Part shown: positions 51,890 through 60,305 of the stretch, piece by piece
Layout: every line of letters begins with the position of its first letter
Numbering within the stretch: the first letter of the stretch is position 1
NCBI RefSeq assembly: GCF_000725545.1
Contig: NZ_JNZP01000028.1
Location: forward strand, 15,016 to 79,015
DNA length: 64,000 bases
From: Streptomyces exfoliatus
GTDB taxonomy: Bacteria > Actinomycetota > Actinomycetes > Streptomycetales > Streptomycetaceae
Direction of reading: 5' to 3'
Notes under the pieces: generated by a model
What the model was told of the DNA's origin: nothing
What the model saw: the letters and a program-made list of their open reading frames with translations, nothing else
The model's database searches: none
Made by a program: the position numbers and the translations under genes

Positions 51890-52720
51890 TCAGATCAGGC
51901 CACGCTCCCGCAGGTACTCCAGCTGTGCCCGTACGGACAGCTCGGCGGCGGGCCACAGCGAGCGGTCCACGTCCGCGTACACATGGGCGACGACCTCCGC
52001 CGCCGTCCGGTGGCCGCTCACGACCGCCGCCTCCACCTGAGCGAGCCTGCTCGCCCTGTGCGCGAGATAGAACTCCAGGACCCCCTGGGCGTCCTCCAGG
52101 ACCGGCCCGTGCCCCGGCAGGACCGTGTGCACCCCGTCGTCGACCGTGAGCGACCGCAGCCGGCGCAGCGAGTCCAGGTAGTCACCCAGCCGCCCGTCCG
52201 GATGCGCCACGATCGTCGTCCCGCGCCCCAGGACGGTGTCCCCCGAGAGCACCGCCCGGTCGGCCGGCAGATGGAACGAGAGCGAGTCCGAGGTGTGGCC
52301 GGGCGTCGGGACGACCCGCAGCTCGAGACCGCCGACCGACACCACGTCCCCGGCGCCGAGTCCCTCGTCGCCGAGCCGCAGCGCCGGGTCGAGGGCCCGT
52401 ACGGCCGTCCCGGTCAGCTCGGCGAAGCGGCCCGCGCCCTCGGCGTGGTCCGGGTGGCCGTGGGTCAGCAAGGTGAGCGCGACCCGCTTGCCGAGCTTCT
52501 CCGCGGTCTCGATCACCCGGCCCAGATGGCCCTCGTCGAGCGGGCCCGGGTCGACCACGACGGCGAGTTCCGAGCCGGGCTCGGAGAGGAGCCAGGTGTT
52601 GGTGCCGTCGAGGGTCATCGCGGACGGGTTCGGCGCGAGGACGTTCACGGCGCGGGCGGTCGCCGGCCCGGAGACCACGACTCCGCGCGGCTGTCCCGGC
52701 AGGGCGGCGGCGTCGCTCAT
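51890..52720 (-). CDS. Metallo-beta-lactamase-fold hydrolase (LACTB2-like)
   Basis: This is a 276-residue MBL-fold enzyme with the metal site LTHGHPDHAEG, later His in VVPTPGHTSDSLSFH, Asp in LSGDTVLG and His in VLPGHGPV. A C-terminal helical domain follows. Family members include LACTB2-like nucleases and glyoxalase II-like hydrolases; the substrate is not known. M. tuberculosis Rv3677c lies at the same place next to crp. The ATG overlaps the NUDIX stop (ATGA) with GGGAGG upstream. Confidence 0.87.
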   Translation of the reverse strand: MSDAAALPGQPRGVVVSGPATARAVNVLAPNPSAMTLDGTNTWLLSEPGSELAVVVDPGPLDEGHLGRVIETAEKLGKRVALTLLTHGHPDHAEGAGRFAELTGTAVRALDPALRLGDEGLGAGDVVSVGGLELRVVPTPGHTSDSLSFHLPADRAVLSGDTVLGRGTTIVAHPDGRLGDYLDSLRRLRSLTVDDGVHTVLPGHGPVLEDAQGVLEFYLAHRASRLAQVEAAVVSGHRTAAEVVAHVYADVDRSLWPAAELSVRAQLEYLRERGLI

Positions 52721-53709
52721 CGCTCGCCTCCCGCTGATCCCACCGATCCCGCCGGACCTGCCGCACTCGCTGAATCCGCCGGACCCACCGGACCTGCCGC
52801 ACTCGCCGAACCCGCCGGACCCACCGGCCCTGCCGCACTCGCCGAACCCGCCGATCCCGCCGGGATGATCTTGGTGAACTCCTCGTGTCCCGGCCAGCTC
52901 AGGACCAGCTCGTCGCCCTCCAGACGCGCCTGTGCGAGCACCGGCGTCAGATCCTGCTCCGCGGCCCCCGCGAGCGCCTCGGCCGCCGTCCCGTACCCCT
53001 CCAGGGCCCGCAGGGTCGAGATCGTCGGCGGCATCATCGTCAGCTCGCCCCGGTCGTAGCCGGCGGCGGCCTCCGCCGGACGGATCCAGACGGTGCGGTC
53101 GGCCTCCGTGGAGGCGTTCCTGGTGCGCTGCCCGGCCGGCAGCGCGGCCACGAAGAACCAGGTGTCGTACCGGCGCTGCTCGAACTCCGGCGTGATCCAG
53201 CGGGCCCACGCGCCGAGCAGGTCGGAGCGGAGCACGAGCCCCCGCCGGTCGAGGAAGTCGGCGAAGGAAAGCTCCCGGGCGACCAGCGCCTCCCGGTCCC
53301 GCTCCCAGTCATCGCCGGTCGTGTCGCCGACCACGGTGTCCTCGGTCGGCCCTGCGAGCAGCACGCCCGCCTCCTCGTACGTCTCTCGTACGGCGGCGCA
53401 GACCACGGCCTGGGCCTGCGCGGGGTCGTCGAGGCCGAGGCGGGCCGCCCAGGTCTCCCGCGAGGGCCCCGCCCAGCGCACCGGATGCTCGTCGCGCGGG
53501 TCGACACCACCGCCGGGGTAGGCGTACGCGCCGCCCGCGAAGGCCATGGAGGTACGGCGGCGCAGCATGTGGACGTCGGGCCCGGCGGCCGCGTCCCGCA
53601 GGAGCAGGACGGTCGCGGCGCGCCGGGGGGCCACCGGGACGAGCTCACCGGCGGCGAGGGCGCGGATGCGGTCGGGCCACTCGGGCGGGTACCACTGACC
53701 ATTCGACAT
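52717..53709 (-). CDS. NUDIX hydrolase with repetitive Gly-Ala-Ser-Pro tail
   Basis: This is a 330-residue NUDIX protein. The catalytic box is split by an insertion: AYPGGGVDPRD ... AAVRETYEEAGVLL. The substrate is undefined (nucleotide or CoA derivative). The last about 45 residues are three copies of a 12-residue repeat (GSASAAGPVGPA) encoded by a 36-bp minisatellite at about 52745-52862. It is coupled to the MBL-fold gene downstream. The start ATG at 53709 is followed by SNGQWYPPEWP. Confidence 0.87.
   Translation of the reverse strand: MSNGQWYPPEWPDRIRALAAGELVPVAPRRAATVLLLRDAAAGPDVHMLRRRTSMAFAGGAYAYPGGGVDPRDEHPVRWAGPSRETWAARLGLDDPAQAQAVVCAAVRETYEEAGVLLAGPTEDTVVGDTTGDDWERDREALVARELSFADFLDRRGLVLRSDLLGAWARWITPEFEQRRYDTWFFVAALPAGQRTRNASTEADRTVWIRPAEAAAGYDRGELTMMPPTISTLRALEGYGTAAEALAGAAEQDLTPVLAQARLEGDELVLSWPGHEEFTKIIPAGSAGSASAAGPVGPAGSASAAGPVGPADSASAAGPAGSVGSAGGER
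52745..52862 (-). repeat. 36-bp minisatellite in NUDIX gene 3' end
   Basis: About three copies of a 36-bp unit (plus strand contains CCGCCGGACCCACCGG and CTGCCGCACTCGCCGAA) encode GSASAAGPVGPA-like residues. Confidence 0.85.
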
Positions 53710-53742
53710 GGCCGGATGCTATGCGCAAGCACCGGAATGCAC

Positions 53743-53786
53743 GAGAGCCGATCCCCTCACGCGGTACGCGCGGGGAACCGGCTCTC
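53743..53786 (-). terminator. Terminator-like hairpin after ridA-type gene
   Basis: An imperfect inverted repeat (GAGAGCCG.TCCCC / GGGGA.CCGGCTCTC) lies between the RidA-like stop and the NUDIX start. Confidence 0.5.
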
Positions 53787-53817
53787 GACGTACGGCGAAG
53801 AGGCCGCCGCGAGGAGG

Positions 53818-54288
53818 TCAGGCCTCGGCCAGCTCCACCTGGACCTCGACCTCGACCGGGGCGTCGAGCGGCAGCACGGCCACGCCGACGGCGCTGCGCG
53901 CGTGCACGCCCTTGTCGCCGAGGACGGCGCCGAGGAGCTCGCTGGCGCCGTTGATGACGCCCGGCTGCCCGGTGAAGTCGGGGGCGGAGGCGACGAAGCC
54001 GACGACCTTCACGACCCGCTTGATCCGGTCCAGGTCACCGGCGACCGACTTCACGGCCGCGAGCGCGTTCAGCGCGCAGGTGGCCGCGAGCTGCTTGGCC
54101 TCCTCCGCGGTGACCTCGCCGCCGACCTTGCCGCTCAGCTGGAGCTTGCCGTCCACCATCGGGAGCTGGCCCGAGGTGTAGACGTACGCGCCCGACTGCA
54201 CGGCCGGCTGGTAGGCGGCCAGCGGCGGCACGACCGCCGGCAGGGTCAGGCCCAGCTCGGCGAGCTTCGCCTCGACGGCCCCGCTCAC
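53818..54288 (-). CDS. RidA/YjgF/YER057c-family protein
   Basis: This is a 156-residue RidA-superfamily protein. The family body is visible: YVYTSGQLPMVDGKLQLSGKVGGEVTAEEAKQLAATCALNALAAV and the C-terminal HARSAVGVAVLPLDAPVEVEVQVEL. The conserved Arg that binds carboxylates in enamine deaminases is present as HARSAVG. It probably hydrolyses reactive enamine/imine intermediates or has a related role. The GTG start overlaps the DUF4177 stop (GTGA). Rv3678c holds the same position in M. tuberculosis. Confidence 0.85.
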   Translation of the reverse strand: MSGAVEAKLAELGLTLPAVVPPLAAYQPAVQSGAYVYTSGQLPMVDGKLQLSGKVGGEVTAEEAKQLAATCALNALAAVKSVAGDLDRIKRVVKVVGFVASAPDFTGQPGVINGASELLGAVLGDKGVHARSAVGVAVLPLDAPVEVEVQVELAEA

Positions 54289-54443
54289 GACTTGGCCCGC
54301 TTCAGGTAGGCCACGAGCTGCTCGGGGTTGTTCGGCCCGGGTACGACCTGGACGAGCTCCCAGCCGTCCTCGCCCCAGGTGTCCAGAATCTGCTTGGTCG
54401 CGTGCACCAGAAGCGGCACCGTGACGTACTCCCACTTGGTCAT
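54285..54443 (-). CDS. DUF4177 small protein
   Basis: This is a 52-residue protein, MTKWEYVTVPLLVHATKQILD...GEDGWELVQVVP. The WEY and GWELV residues define DUF4177. Its function is unknown. It is coupled to the RidA-like gene. TACAGT lies seven bases before the ATG on the minus strand, so it is probably leaderless. Confidence 0.85.
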   Translation of the reverse strand: MTKWEYVTVPLLVHATKQILDTWGEDGWELVQVVPGPNNPEQLVAYLKRAKS

Positions 54444-54450
54444 GGAGGCG

Positions 54451-54456
54451 ACTGTA
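54451..54456 (-). promoter_or_regulatory. Putative -10 box of the DUF4177-ridA operon
   Basis: TACAGT on the minus strand is seven bases before the ATG. No ribosome site exists, so this is probably a leaderless start. Confidence 0.45.
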
Positions 54457-54565
54457 TCCGCTGCCGCGGGGGTGCCCTTCGAGGCGGCCCCCCGCCGCCG
54501 CCCCGAAGCTCCCCCTAGGGGGCTTCTCCGGGGCAGCCTCCTGATTGGGCGCCGCCGCCAGTGGT

Positions 54566-54571
54566 TAGGCT
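54566..54571 (+). promoter_or_regulatory. -10 box TAGGCT of the ArsA-like operon (leaderless)
   Basis: TAGGCT ends seven bases before GTG 54579. It fixes this start against GTG 54561. Confidence 0.55.
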
Positions 54572-54578
54572 CGACTAC

Positions 54579-55544
54579 GTGAGCAGGCTTCAGGTCGTCA
54601 GCGGCAAGGGTGGTACCGGTAAGACGACGGTCGCCGCCGCCCTCGCGCTCGCCCTCGCGACGGAGGGCAAGCGCACCCTCCTCGTCGAGGTCGAAGGCAG
54701 GCAGGGCATCGCACAGCTCTTCGAGACGGAAGCGCTTCCCTACGAGGAACGCAAGATCGCCGTCGCCCCGGGCGGCGGGGAGGTGTACGCGCTGGCGATC
54801 GACGCCGAGCGCGCGCTCCTCGACTACCTCCAGATGTTCTACAAACTGGGCGGTGCGGGGCGCGCCCTGAAGAAGCTGGGCGCGATCGACTTCGCGACGA
54901 CGATAGCGCCGGGCGTACGGGACGTCCTGCTGACCGGCAAGGCCTGTGAGGCGGTCCGGCGGCGCGAGAAGCACGGCGGGCACACCTACGACCACGTGGT
55001 CATGGACGCGCCGCCGACCGGCCGCATCACCCGCTTCCTCAACGTGAACGACGAGGTGGCGGGCCTGGCCAGGATCGGTCCGATACACAACCAGGCGCAG
55101 GCCGTCATGCGGGTCCTCAAGTCCCCCGAGACGGCCGTCCATCTGGTGACCCTCCTGGAGGAGATGCCGGTCCAGGAGACGGCGGACGGCATCGCGGAGC
55201 TGCGGGAGGCCGAACTGCCGGTGGGGCGGGTGGTGGTGAACATGGTCAGGCCGCACGTCCTCGACGAGGCGGCGGTACGGGCCGCCTCCGGCGACCACCG
55301 GGAGGCCATCGCCAGGACGCTGGCGTCCGCGGGCGTCACGGGCGCCACGAGGCTGGTCGAGCCGCTGCTCGACCAGGCCGCCGAGCACGCCCGGCGGGTG
55401 GAGCTGGAGCGGGCGCAGCGCGCGGTCCTGGACGGTGTCGGCGTCCCCTCGTTCGAGCTTCCCTTCCTGGGGGACGGGGCGGACATCGCTGGGCTCTACC
55501 GACTGGCGAAGGAACTGCGGAGGCAAGGGGTGGGCGACGCGTGA
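54579..55544 (+). CDS. ArsA/Get3-like anion-transporting ATPase, first of pair (Rv3679-type)
   Basis: This is a 321-residue SIMIBI ATPase with deviant Walker A VSGKGGTGKTTVAA and Walker B VVMDAPPTG. Its N-terminal P-loop starts only a few residues from the start, so it is soluble. The pair with the next gene corresponds to Rv3679-Rv3680, next to whiB4 and ponA2 in M. tuberculosis, where the proteins act together in stress and envelope metabolism. The start is GTG 54579. The next start overlaps the TGA (GTGA). Confidence 0.9.
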   Translation: MSRLQVVSGKGGTGKTTVAAALALALATEGKRTLLVEVEGRQGIAQLFETEALPYEERKIAVAPGGGEVYALAIDAERALLDYLQMFYKLGGAGRALKKLGAIDFATTIAPGVRDVLLTGKACEAVRRREKHGGHTYDHVVMDAPPTGRITRFLNVNDEVAGLARIGPIHNQAQAVMRVLKSPETAVHLVTLLEEMPVQETADGIAELREAELPVGRVVVNMVRPHVLDEAAVRAASGDHREAIARTLASAGVTGATRLVEPLLDQAAEHARRVELERAQRAVLDGVGVPSFELPFLGDGADIAGLYRLAKELRRQGVGDA

Positions 55545-56992
55545 CGGAGAAGGCGACGGACGAGCGCGGCACGGCTCCCGGTCCGGACGAGCGCGACACG
55601 ACTTCCGATCCGAGCGGGCGCGACACGGCACCCGGTTCGAGCGGGCGCGACACGGCAGCCGATTCGAGCGGGCCTGACGCGGAGCCCGGTTCGAGCGGGC
55701 TCGACGCCGTGCCTGTCCTCCGGCTCGACCCGCTGATCGACGACCTGGGCACCCGCATCATCGTCTGCTGCGGTGCCGGCGGGGTCGGCAAGACGACGAC
55801 GGCCGCGGCCCTCGGCGTGCGGGCGGCGGAGCGCGGCCGGCGTGTCGTCGTCCTCACCATCGACCCGGCCCGCCGCCTCGCCCAGTCGATGGGGATCGAC
55901 TCCCTCGACAACACCCCGCGGAAGGTCACGGGCATCAAGGGCTCCGACGGCGGCGAACTGCACGCCATGATGCTGGACATGAAGCGGACCTTCGACGAGA
56001 TCGTCGAGGCGCACGCGGACCCCGAGCGGGCGCGGGCGATCCTGGAGAACCCCTTCTACCAGTCCCTCTCGGCAGGATTCGCCGGTACGCAGGAGTACAT
56101 GGCGATGGAGAAGCTGGGGCAGCTCCGGGCGCGCGACGAGTGGGACCTGATCGTCGTGGACACCCCGCCGTCGCGGTCCGCCCTGGACTTCCTGGACGCG
56201 CCGAAGCGGCTCGGGTCCTTCCTCGACGGCACGTTCATCAAGCTGCTGATGGCGCCGGCGAAGGTGGGCGGCCGGGCCGGGATGAAGTTCCTCAACGTCG
56301 GCATGTCGATGATGACCGGGACCCTCGGAAAACTGCTCGGGGGTCAGTTCCTCAAGGACGTGCAGACGTTCGTCGCGGCGATGGACACGATGTTCGGCGG
56401 TTTCCGTACCCGCGCGGACGCCACGTACCGGCTGCTCCAGGCCCCGGGCACGGCGTTCCTCGTGGTGGCCACGCCCGAGCGCGACGCGCTGCGCGAGGCG
56501 GCGTACTTCGTGGAGCGGTTGGCCGCCGAGGGGATGCCCCTCGCGGGTCTCGTCCTCAACCGGGTGCACGGCAGTGGTGCCGCCCGACTGTCGGCCGAGC
56601 GGGCGCGGGCGGCTGCGGAAAATCTTGACGAGGGGCGCATTGTGGATCAGAGGGGCGGGAAGACTGGTCGCAGTGGCTCCCCGACCACGGAGTCCGAGCC
56701 GTCCGATCTCGCCACCGCCGCCGCAACTCCCGTACCCGAGGCTGCCCCCACAGCCGAACCGGCACAGGAAACAGACGTAGACGTACGACATCTCACCGCG
56801 GGCCTCCTGCACCTGCATGCCGAGCGCATGCGGGTGCTCGCGCGTGAGCAGCGCACACGTGACCGCTTCACGGCGCTCCACCCCGAGGTGGCGGTGACCG
56901 AGGTGGCGGCCCTGCCCGGCGATGTGCACGACCTCGCCGGGCTGCGGGCCATCGGTGACCGGCTCACGACCGGAGGAAGACCTTCGGCCTGA
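55541..56992 (+). CDS. ArsA/Get3-like ATPase, second of pair (Rv3680-type), with repeat-containing N-terminus
   Basis: This is a 483-residue ATPase. Residues 9-53 are five degenerate 9-residue repeats (R-D-T-A-P-G-S-S-G type) ahead of the catalytic domain, not seen in the mycobacterial protein as far as I recall. Then VCCGAGGVGKTTTAAALG (Walker A), TIDPARRLAQSMG, VVDTPPSRSALDFLDAP (Walker B) and a helical domain with Met-rich MKFLNVGMSMMTG. A Pro/Ala/Glu linker separates the C-terminal helical part. It is translationally coupled to the first ATPase. Confidence 0.9.
   Translation: MTEKATDERGTAPGPDERDTTSDPSGRDTAPGSSGRDTAADSSGPDAEPGSSGLDAVPVLRLDPLIDDLGTRIIVCCGAGGVGKTTTAAALGVRAAERGRRVVVLTIDPARRLAQSMGIDSLDNTPRKVTGIKGSDGGELHAMMLDMKRTFDEIVEAHADPERARAILENPFYQSLSAGFAGTQEYMAMEKLGQLRARDEWDLIVVDTPPSRSALDFLDAPKRLGSFLDGTFIKLLMAPAKVGGRAGMKFLNVGMSMMTGTLGKLLGGQFLKDVQTFVAAMDTMFGGFRTRADATYRLLQAPGTAFLVVATPERDALREAAYFVERLAAEGMPLAGLVLNRVHGSGAARLSAERARAAAENLDEGRIVDQRGGKTGRSGSPTTESEPSDLATAAATPVPEAAPTAEPAQETDVDVRHLTAGLLHLHAERMRVLAREQRTRDRFTALHPEVAVTEVAALPGDVHDLAGLRAIGDRLTTGGRPSA
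55565..55699 (+). repeat. 27-bp tandem repeats in the second ArsA-like gene
   Basis: There are five imperfect 27-bp units (contain GAGCGGGCGCGACACGG) encoding 9-residue repeats. Confidence 0.8.
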
Positions 56993-57075
56993 CCGGGGGT
57001 CCAGCGCCTGTCCGGCCCTGACCCTTCGCCCTGTTCCGCCGGGGCGCCCATGACACCCCCTGGCCCCGGGACGCC

Positions 57076-57420
57076 CTAGCTCACGGCGGCATACGCCTCG
57101 TACGTCGCGTCGTCCTCGATCGACGCGGGCAGCAGGCCCGCTCCCCGCTCGTACTCCGTGCGCGCGGTCTCCAGCAGCCGGCGCCACGAGGTGACGGTCG
57201 GCCTGCGGCGCAGCAGTGCGCGACGCTCGCGCTCCGTCATGCCGCCCCACACACCGAACTCCACGCGGTTGTCGAGGGCGTCGGCGAGGCACTCGGTCCG
57301 CACCGGGCATCCGGTGCACACCGCCTTTGCCCTGTTCTGTGCCGCTCCCTGCACGAAAAGTTCATCCGGATCGGTAGTGCGGCAGGCCGCCTGCGCACTC
57401 CAGTCAGCTACCCAGCCCAT
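57076..57420 (-). CDS. wblA: WhiB-like iron-sulphur regulator WblA
   Basis: This is a 114-residue WhiB-family protein. The four cluster cysteines are C13, C35, C38 and C44 (C-x21-C-x2-C-x5-C), followed by EFGVWGGMTERERR, the beta-turn G-V/I-W-G-G motif, and a basic DNA-binding RRRPTVTSWRR. In Streptomyces WblA promotes sporulation and represses antibiotic clusters. ATG at 57420 gives the standard MGWV N-terminus; an upstream in-frame ATG (57477) is less likely. M. tuberculosis whiB4 lies in the same place. Confidence 0.96.
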   Translation of the reverse strand: MGWVADWSAQAACRTTDPDELFVQGAAQNRAKAVCTGCPVRTECLADALDNRVEFGVWGGMTERERRALLRRRPTVTSWRRLLETARTEYERGAGLLPASIEDDATYEAYAAVS

Positions 57421-57945
57421 ACCGGCGCCGTCCTCTCCCGAATCGAGGCTCCCCCACGGCGGCAGCGGCATATTCACCGCTGCCAGTTGGGACGTTACGG
57501 AAGGTAGACACAGCGCAACACCCCCTTCGGGCCCAATCTTGGATGGCCCGAACGGACTATGCGTACGCGTCAGATCACCCAGGGGAGTGAGCGAAGGACA
57601 TGCGTGTGATAGCGGACATAGCGCTCAGACATGCCCGTCCTCGGCGCGGCCACTTCGGGCACCGCGTGACACATGAGCTGGATTCGGACACGAGGTTCCC
57701 GTGTTTCGGGGTCACGGGAACGTGCGCCGCTGTCACACCCGGGCCGTGATGCGGGACCACACTGCTGTGACAGTTGGGAGCAGCTTAGGCCAAGGCATAT
57801 ACGCCTGTCCGGCGAATGAGAACGTCGGCGCCCGGGCGGCGCGGCCACGCCCCGGCGGCCCCTGGATGTCACGGTCTGGTACGCGAACGCTCCGAGAAGC
57901 CCCCGCTCTGCGGTACGCACAGAACTTCGGATTAGGCTGCCCCCC
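57421..57945. promoter_or_regulatory. wblA upstream region and PBP promoter
   Basis: This 525-bp divergent intergenic region is long for this window. It must contain the developmental promoter(s) of wblA. I find TGTGACAG (57767-57774) and the inverse TGTCACA nearby (57731-57737) as short candidate half-sites, but no clear operator. At 57933-57938 TAGGCT serves the PBP gene. Confidence 0.5.
57933..57938 (+). promoter_or_regulatory. -10 box TAGGCT of the PBP gene (leaderless)
   Basis: TAGGCT ends seven bases before ATG 57946; no ribosome-binding site is present. Confidence 0.55.
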
Positions 57946-60183
57946 ATGGCAAAGAAGCGCTCGGGCGGTGGTCTGACCGGGACCCAGCAGGCCGCCAAGT
58001 TCCTCGGTGTCAGTGTGCTCGCCGGAGCCGTGCTGGCAGGCATCGCCCTGCCCGCGGCCGGCGCACTCGGGCTGGCCGCGAAGGGCACGGTGGAGGGTTT
58101 CGACGAGATCCCCTCCAACCTGAAGACCCCACCGCTGAGTCAGCGCACCACGATCCTCGACTCCGAGGGCGGGCTTCTCGCCACGGTGTACTCGCGGGAC
58201 CGGAAGGTCGTGCCGCTGGACAAGATCTCCCCGTACATGCAGAAGGCGATCGTCGCGATCGAGGACGGGCGCTTCTACGAGCACGGGGCGATCGACCTCA
58301 AGGGCGTGCTGCGCGCGATCAACCGCAACGCGCAGGAGGGCGGGGTCGCGCAGGGCGCGTCGACGCTCACCCAGCAGTACGTGAAGAACGTCTTCGTCGA
58401 GGAGGCGGGTGACGACCCCGAGAAGGTCGCGCAGGCCACCCAGCAGACCATCGGCCGCAAGGTCCGCGAGCTGAAGTTCGCGATCCAGGTCGAGGAGGAG
58501 CTGGGCAAGCACAAGATCCTGGAGAACTACCTCAACATCACGTTCTTCGGGCAGCAGGCCTACGGCATCGAGGCCGCCTCGCAGCGGTACTTCTCGAAGC
58601 ACGCCGCCGACCTGAACCTGGGCGAGGCCGCGATGATGGCCGGCCTGGTCCAGTCGCCGAGCCGCTACGACCCCATCAACGACATCCAGGAAGCCACCAA
58701 GCGCCGCAACGTCGTCCTCCAGCGGATGGCCGACGTCGGGGACGTCAGTCAGGCCGAGGCGGACAAGGCGAAGGCGGCCCCGCTCAAGCTGAAGGTCAAG
58801 ACCCCGAAGAACGGCTGCATCACCGCCGTCGACGGCGCCGGCTTCTTCTGCGACTACGTCCGCAAGACGATCCTCACGGACCCGATCTTCGGCAAGACGT
58901 CCGAAGAGCGCCAGAAGCTGTGGAACCTGGGCGGTCTCACCGTCAGGACCACGCTCGACCCGAAGGCGCAGGCGGCGACCAACGAGGCCGCCGTGGCCAA
59001 GGTGAACAAGGACGACGGGGTCGCGACCGCCGTCGTCCAGGTCCAGCCGGGCACCGGCAAGATCCTGTCGATGAGCCAGTCCCGCCCGTACGGCCTGGAC
59101 CAGAAGCAGCACCAGACCACGCTCAACCTCGCCGTCGGCAGCAAGATGGGCGGCACCACGTACGGCTTCCCGGTCGGCTCGACCTTCAAGCCGATCACGG
59201 CCGCCGCCGCCCTGGAGAAGGGGCTGAGCCCGGCGCAGAGCTTCGACACGCCGTGGAAGATCGCCATGCAGGAGAGCGATTTCACGCGCTGCGACGGCAG
59301 GCCGGCGGGCAACCAGGAGTGGCCGGTCCAGAACGAGCTCGAGTCGGAGAAGGGGGCGTACGACATGACGAGCGCCCTCGGCAAGTCCATCAACACCTAC
59401 TTCGCCAAGCTGGAGCAGATGGCCGGCCTCTGCGAGACGCTGACGATGGCGAAGAAGGTGGGCTACGAGCGCGAGCTGGGCAAGCCCATCAGGCAGAGCC
59501 CCTCCGCCACGCTCGGCAGCCTGGAGAGCACCCCGCTCGACATGGCCTCCGTCTACGCGACCTTCGCCAACCGCGGCATGTACTGCACCCCGGTCGCGAT
59601 CGAGTCGGTCAAGGCCGCCAACGGCGACAAGCTCAACGTGCCGCAGACCAAGTGCACGCGCGCGATGAGCGACCGGACCGCCGACACCATCAACCAGATG
59701 CTGAAGGGCGTCGTCGAGGACGGCACCGGTACCCGAGCCGGTCTGAGCGACCGGGACAACGCGGGCAAGACCGGTACCACCGAGGGCCGCAAGGACGCCT
59801 GGTTCGTGGGCTACACGCCGAACCTGTCGACCGCCGTCTGGGTCGGTGACGACGTCGGCAAGCGCGACGAGATGTTCGGCATCACCATCGGCGGCGTCTA
59901 CTACGACAAGGTCTGCGGTGGCTGCCTCCCCGGTCCCATCTGGAGGATCGCGATGACGGGCGCCCTGGACCCCTCCGAGAGGCCGCAGTTCAACCCCGTC
60001 TCCGTACCGAGGGCCGAGAAGCCCAAGGACCCGGAGGAGGGCGACGAGGGCCCGAACAAACCCCGCAAGCCGGGTGGCGACAAGCCGGGCGACACCGACC
60101 CGACCAACCCGTTCCCCGGGATCACGATCCCGCCGGAGATGCTGACCGGCGGAAACGGAAACGGCCGCGGCGGAAACCGCTGA
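57946..60183 (+). CDS. Bifunctional penicillin-binding protein (class A, PonA2-like)
   Basis: This is a 745-residue peptidoglycan synthase. An N-terminal TM helix (about 17-42) is followed by a GT51 transglycosylase with catalytic Glu106 in VAIEDGRFYEHGAID and QGASTLTQQYVKN. The transpeptidase domain has Ser412-x-x-Lys415 in GSTFKP, SIN in GKSINTYF, and KTGT (Lys608). The C-terminus is a Pro/Asp-rich unstructured tail; no PASTA domain is seen. It is the neighbour of wblA as in other Streptomyces and of whiB4/ponA2 in mycobacteria. Leaderless start. Confidence 0.95.
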   Translation: MAKKRSGGGLTGTQQAAKFLGVSVLAGAVLAGIALPAAGALGLAAKGTVEGFDEIPSNLKTPPLSQRTTILDSEGGLLATVYSRDRKVVPLDKISPYMQKAIVAIEDGRFYEHGAIDLKGVLRAINRNAQEGGVAQGASTLTQQYVKNVFVEEAGDDPEKVAQATQQTIGRKVRELKFAIQVEEELGKHKILENYLNITFFGQQAYGIEAASQRYFSKHAADLNLGEAAMMAGLVQSPSRYDPINDIQEATKRRNVVLQRMADVGDVSQAEADKAKAAPLKLKVKTPKNGCITAVDGAGFFCDYVRKTILTDPIFGKTSEERQKLWNLGGLTVRTTLDPKAQAATNEAAVAKVNKDDGVATAVVQVQPGTGKILSMSQSRPYGLDQKQHQTTLNLAVGSKMGGTTYGFPVGSTFKPITAAAALEKGLSPAQSFDTPWKIAMQESDFTRCDGRPAGNQEWPVQNELESEKGAYDMTSALGKSINTYFAKLEQMAGLCETLTMAKKVGYERELGKPIRQSPSATLGSLESTPLDMASVYATFANRGMYCTPVAIESVKAANGDKLNVPQTKCTRAMSDRTADTINQMLKGVVEDGTGTRAGLSDRDNAGKTGTTEGRKDAWFVGYTPNLSTAVWVGDDVGKRDEMFGITIGGVYYDKVCGGCLPGPIWRIAMTGALDPSERPQFNPVSVPRAEKPKDPEEGDEGPNKPRKPGGDKPGDTDPTNPFPGITIPPEMLTGGNGNGRGGNR

Positions 60184-60205
60184 CGCCACGGGCCGTAGCC
60201 GCAGA

Positions 60206-60253
60206 GGTATGAGGAAGGGCGCCCCACCGTGGTGGGGCGCCCTTCCTCATACC
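60206..60253. terminator. Very strong bidirectional terminator
   Basis: A perfect 23-bp inverted repeat (half starts GGTATGAGGAAGGGC) with a 2-nt loop lies between the convergent PBP and YqeY-like genes. It is the longest perfect hairpin in the window. Confidence 0.93.
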
Positions 60254-60305
60254 AGCTCAGCGCCGACACGCACCGACTCGCGGACGTACCGGCTTCGCGC
60301 CCGGA

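Noticed and set aside
52745-52862. CRISPR-like array of 36-bp units
   Set aside because: The repeats are head-to-tail with no unique spacers and are in frame with the NUDIX gene.
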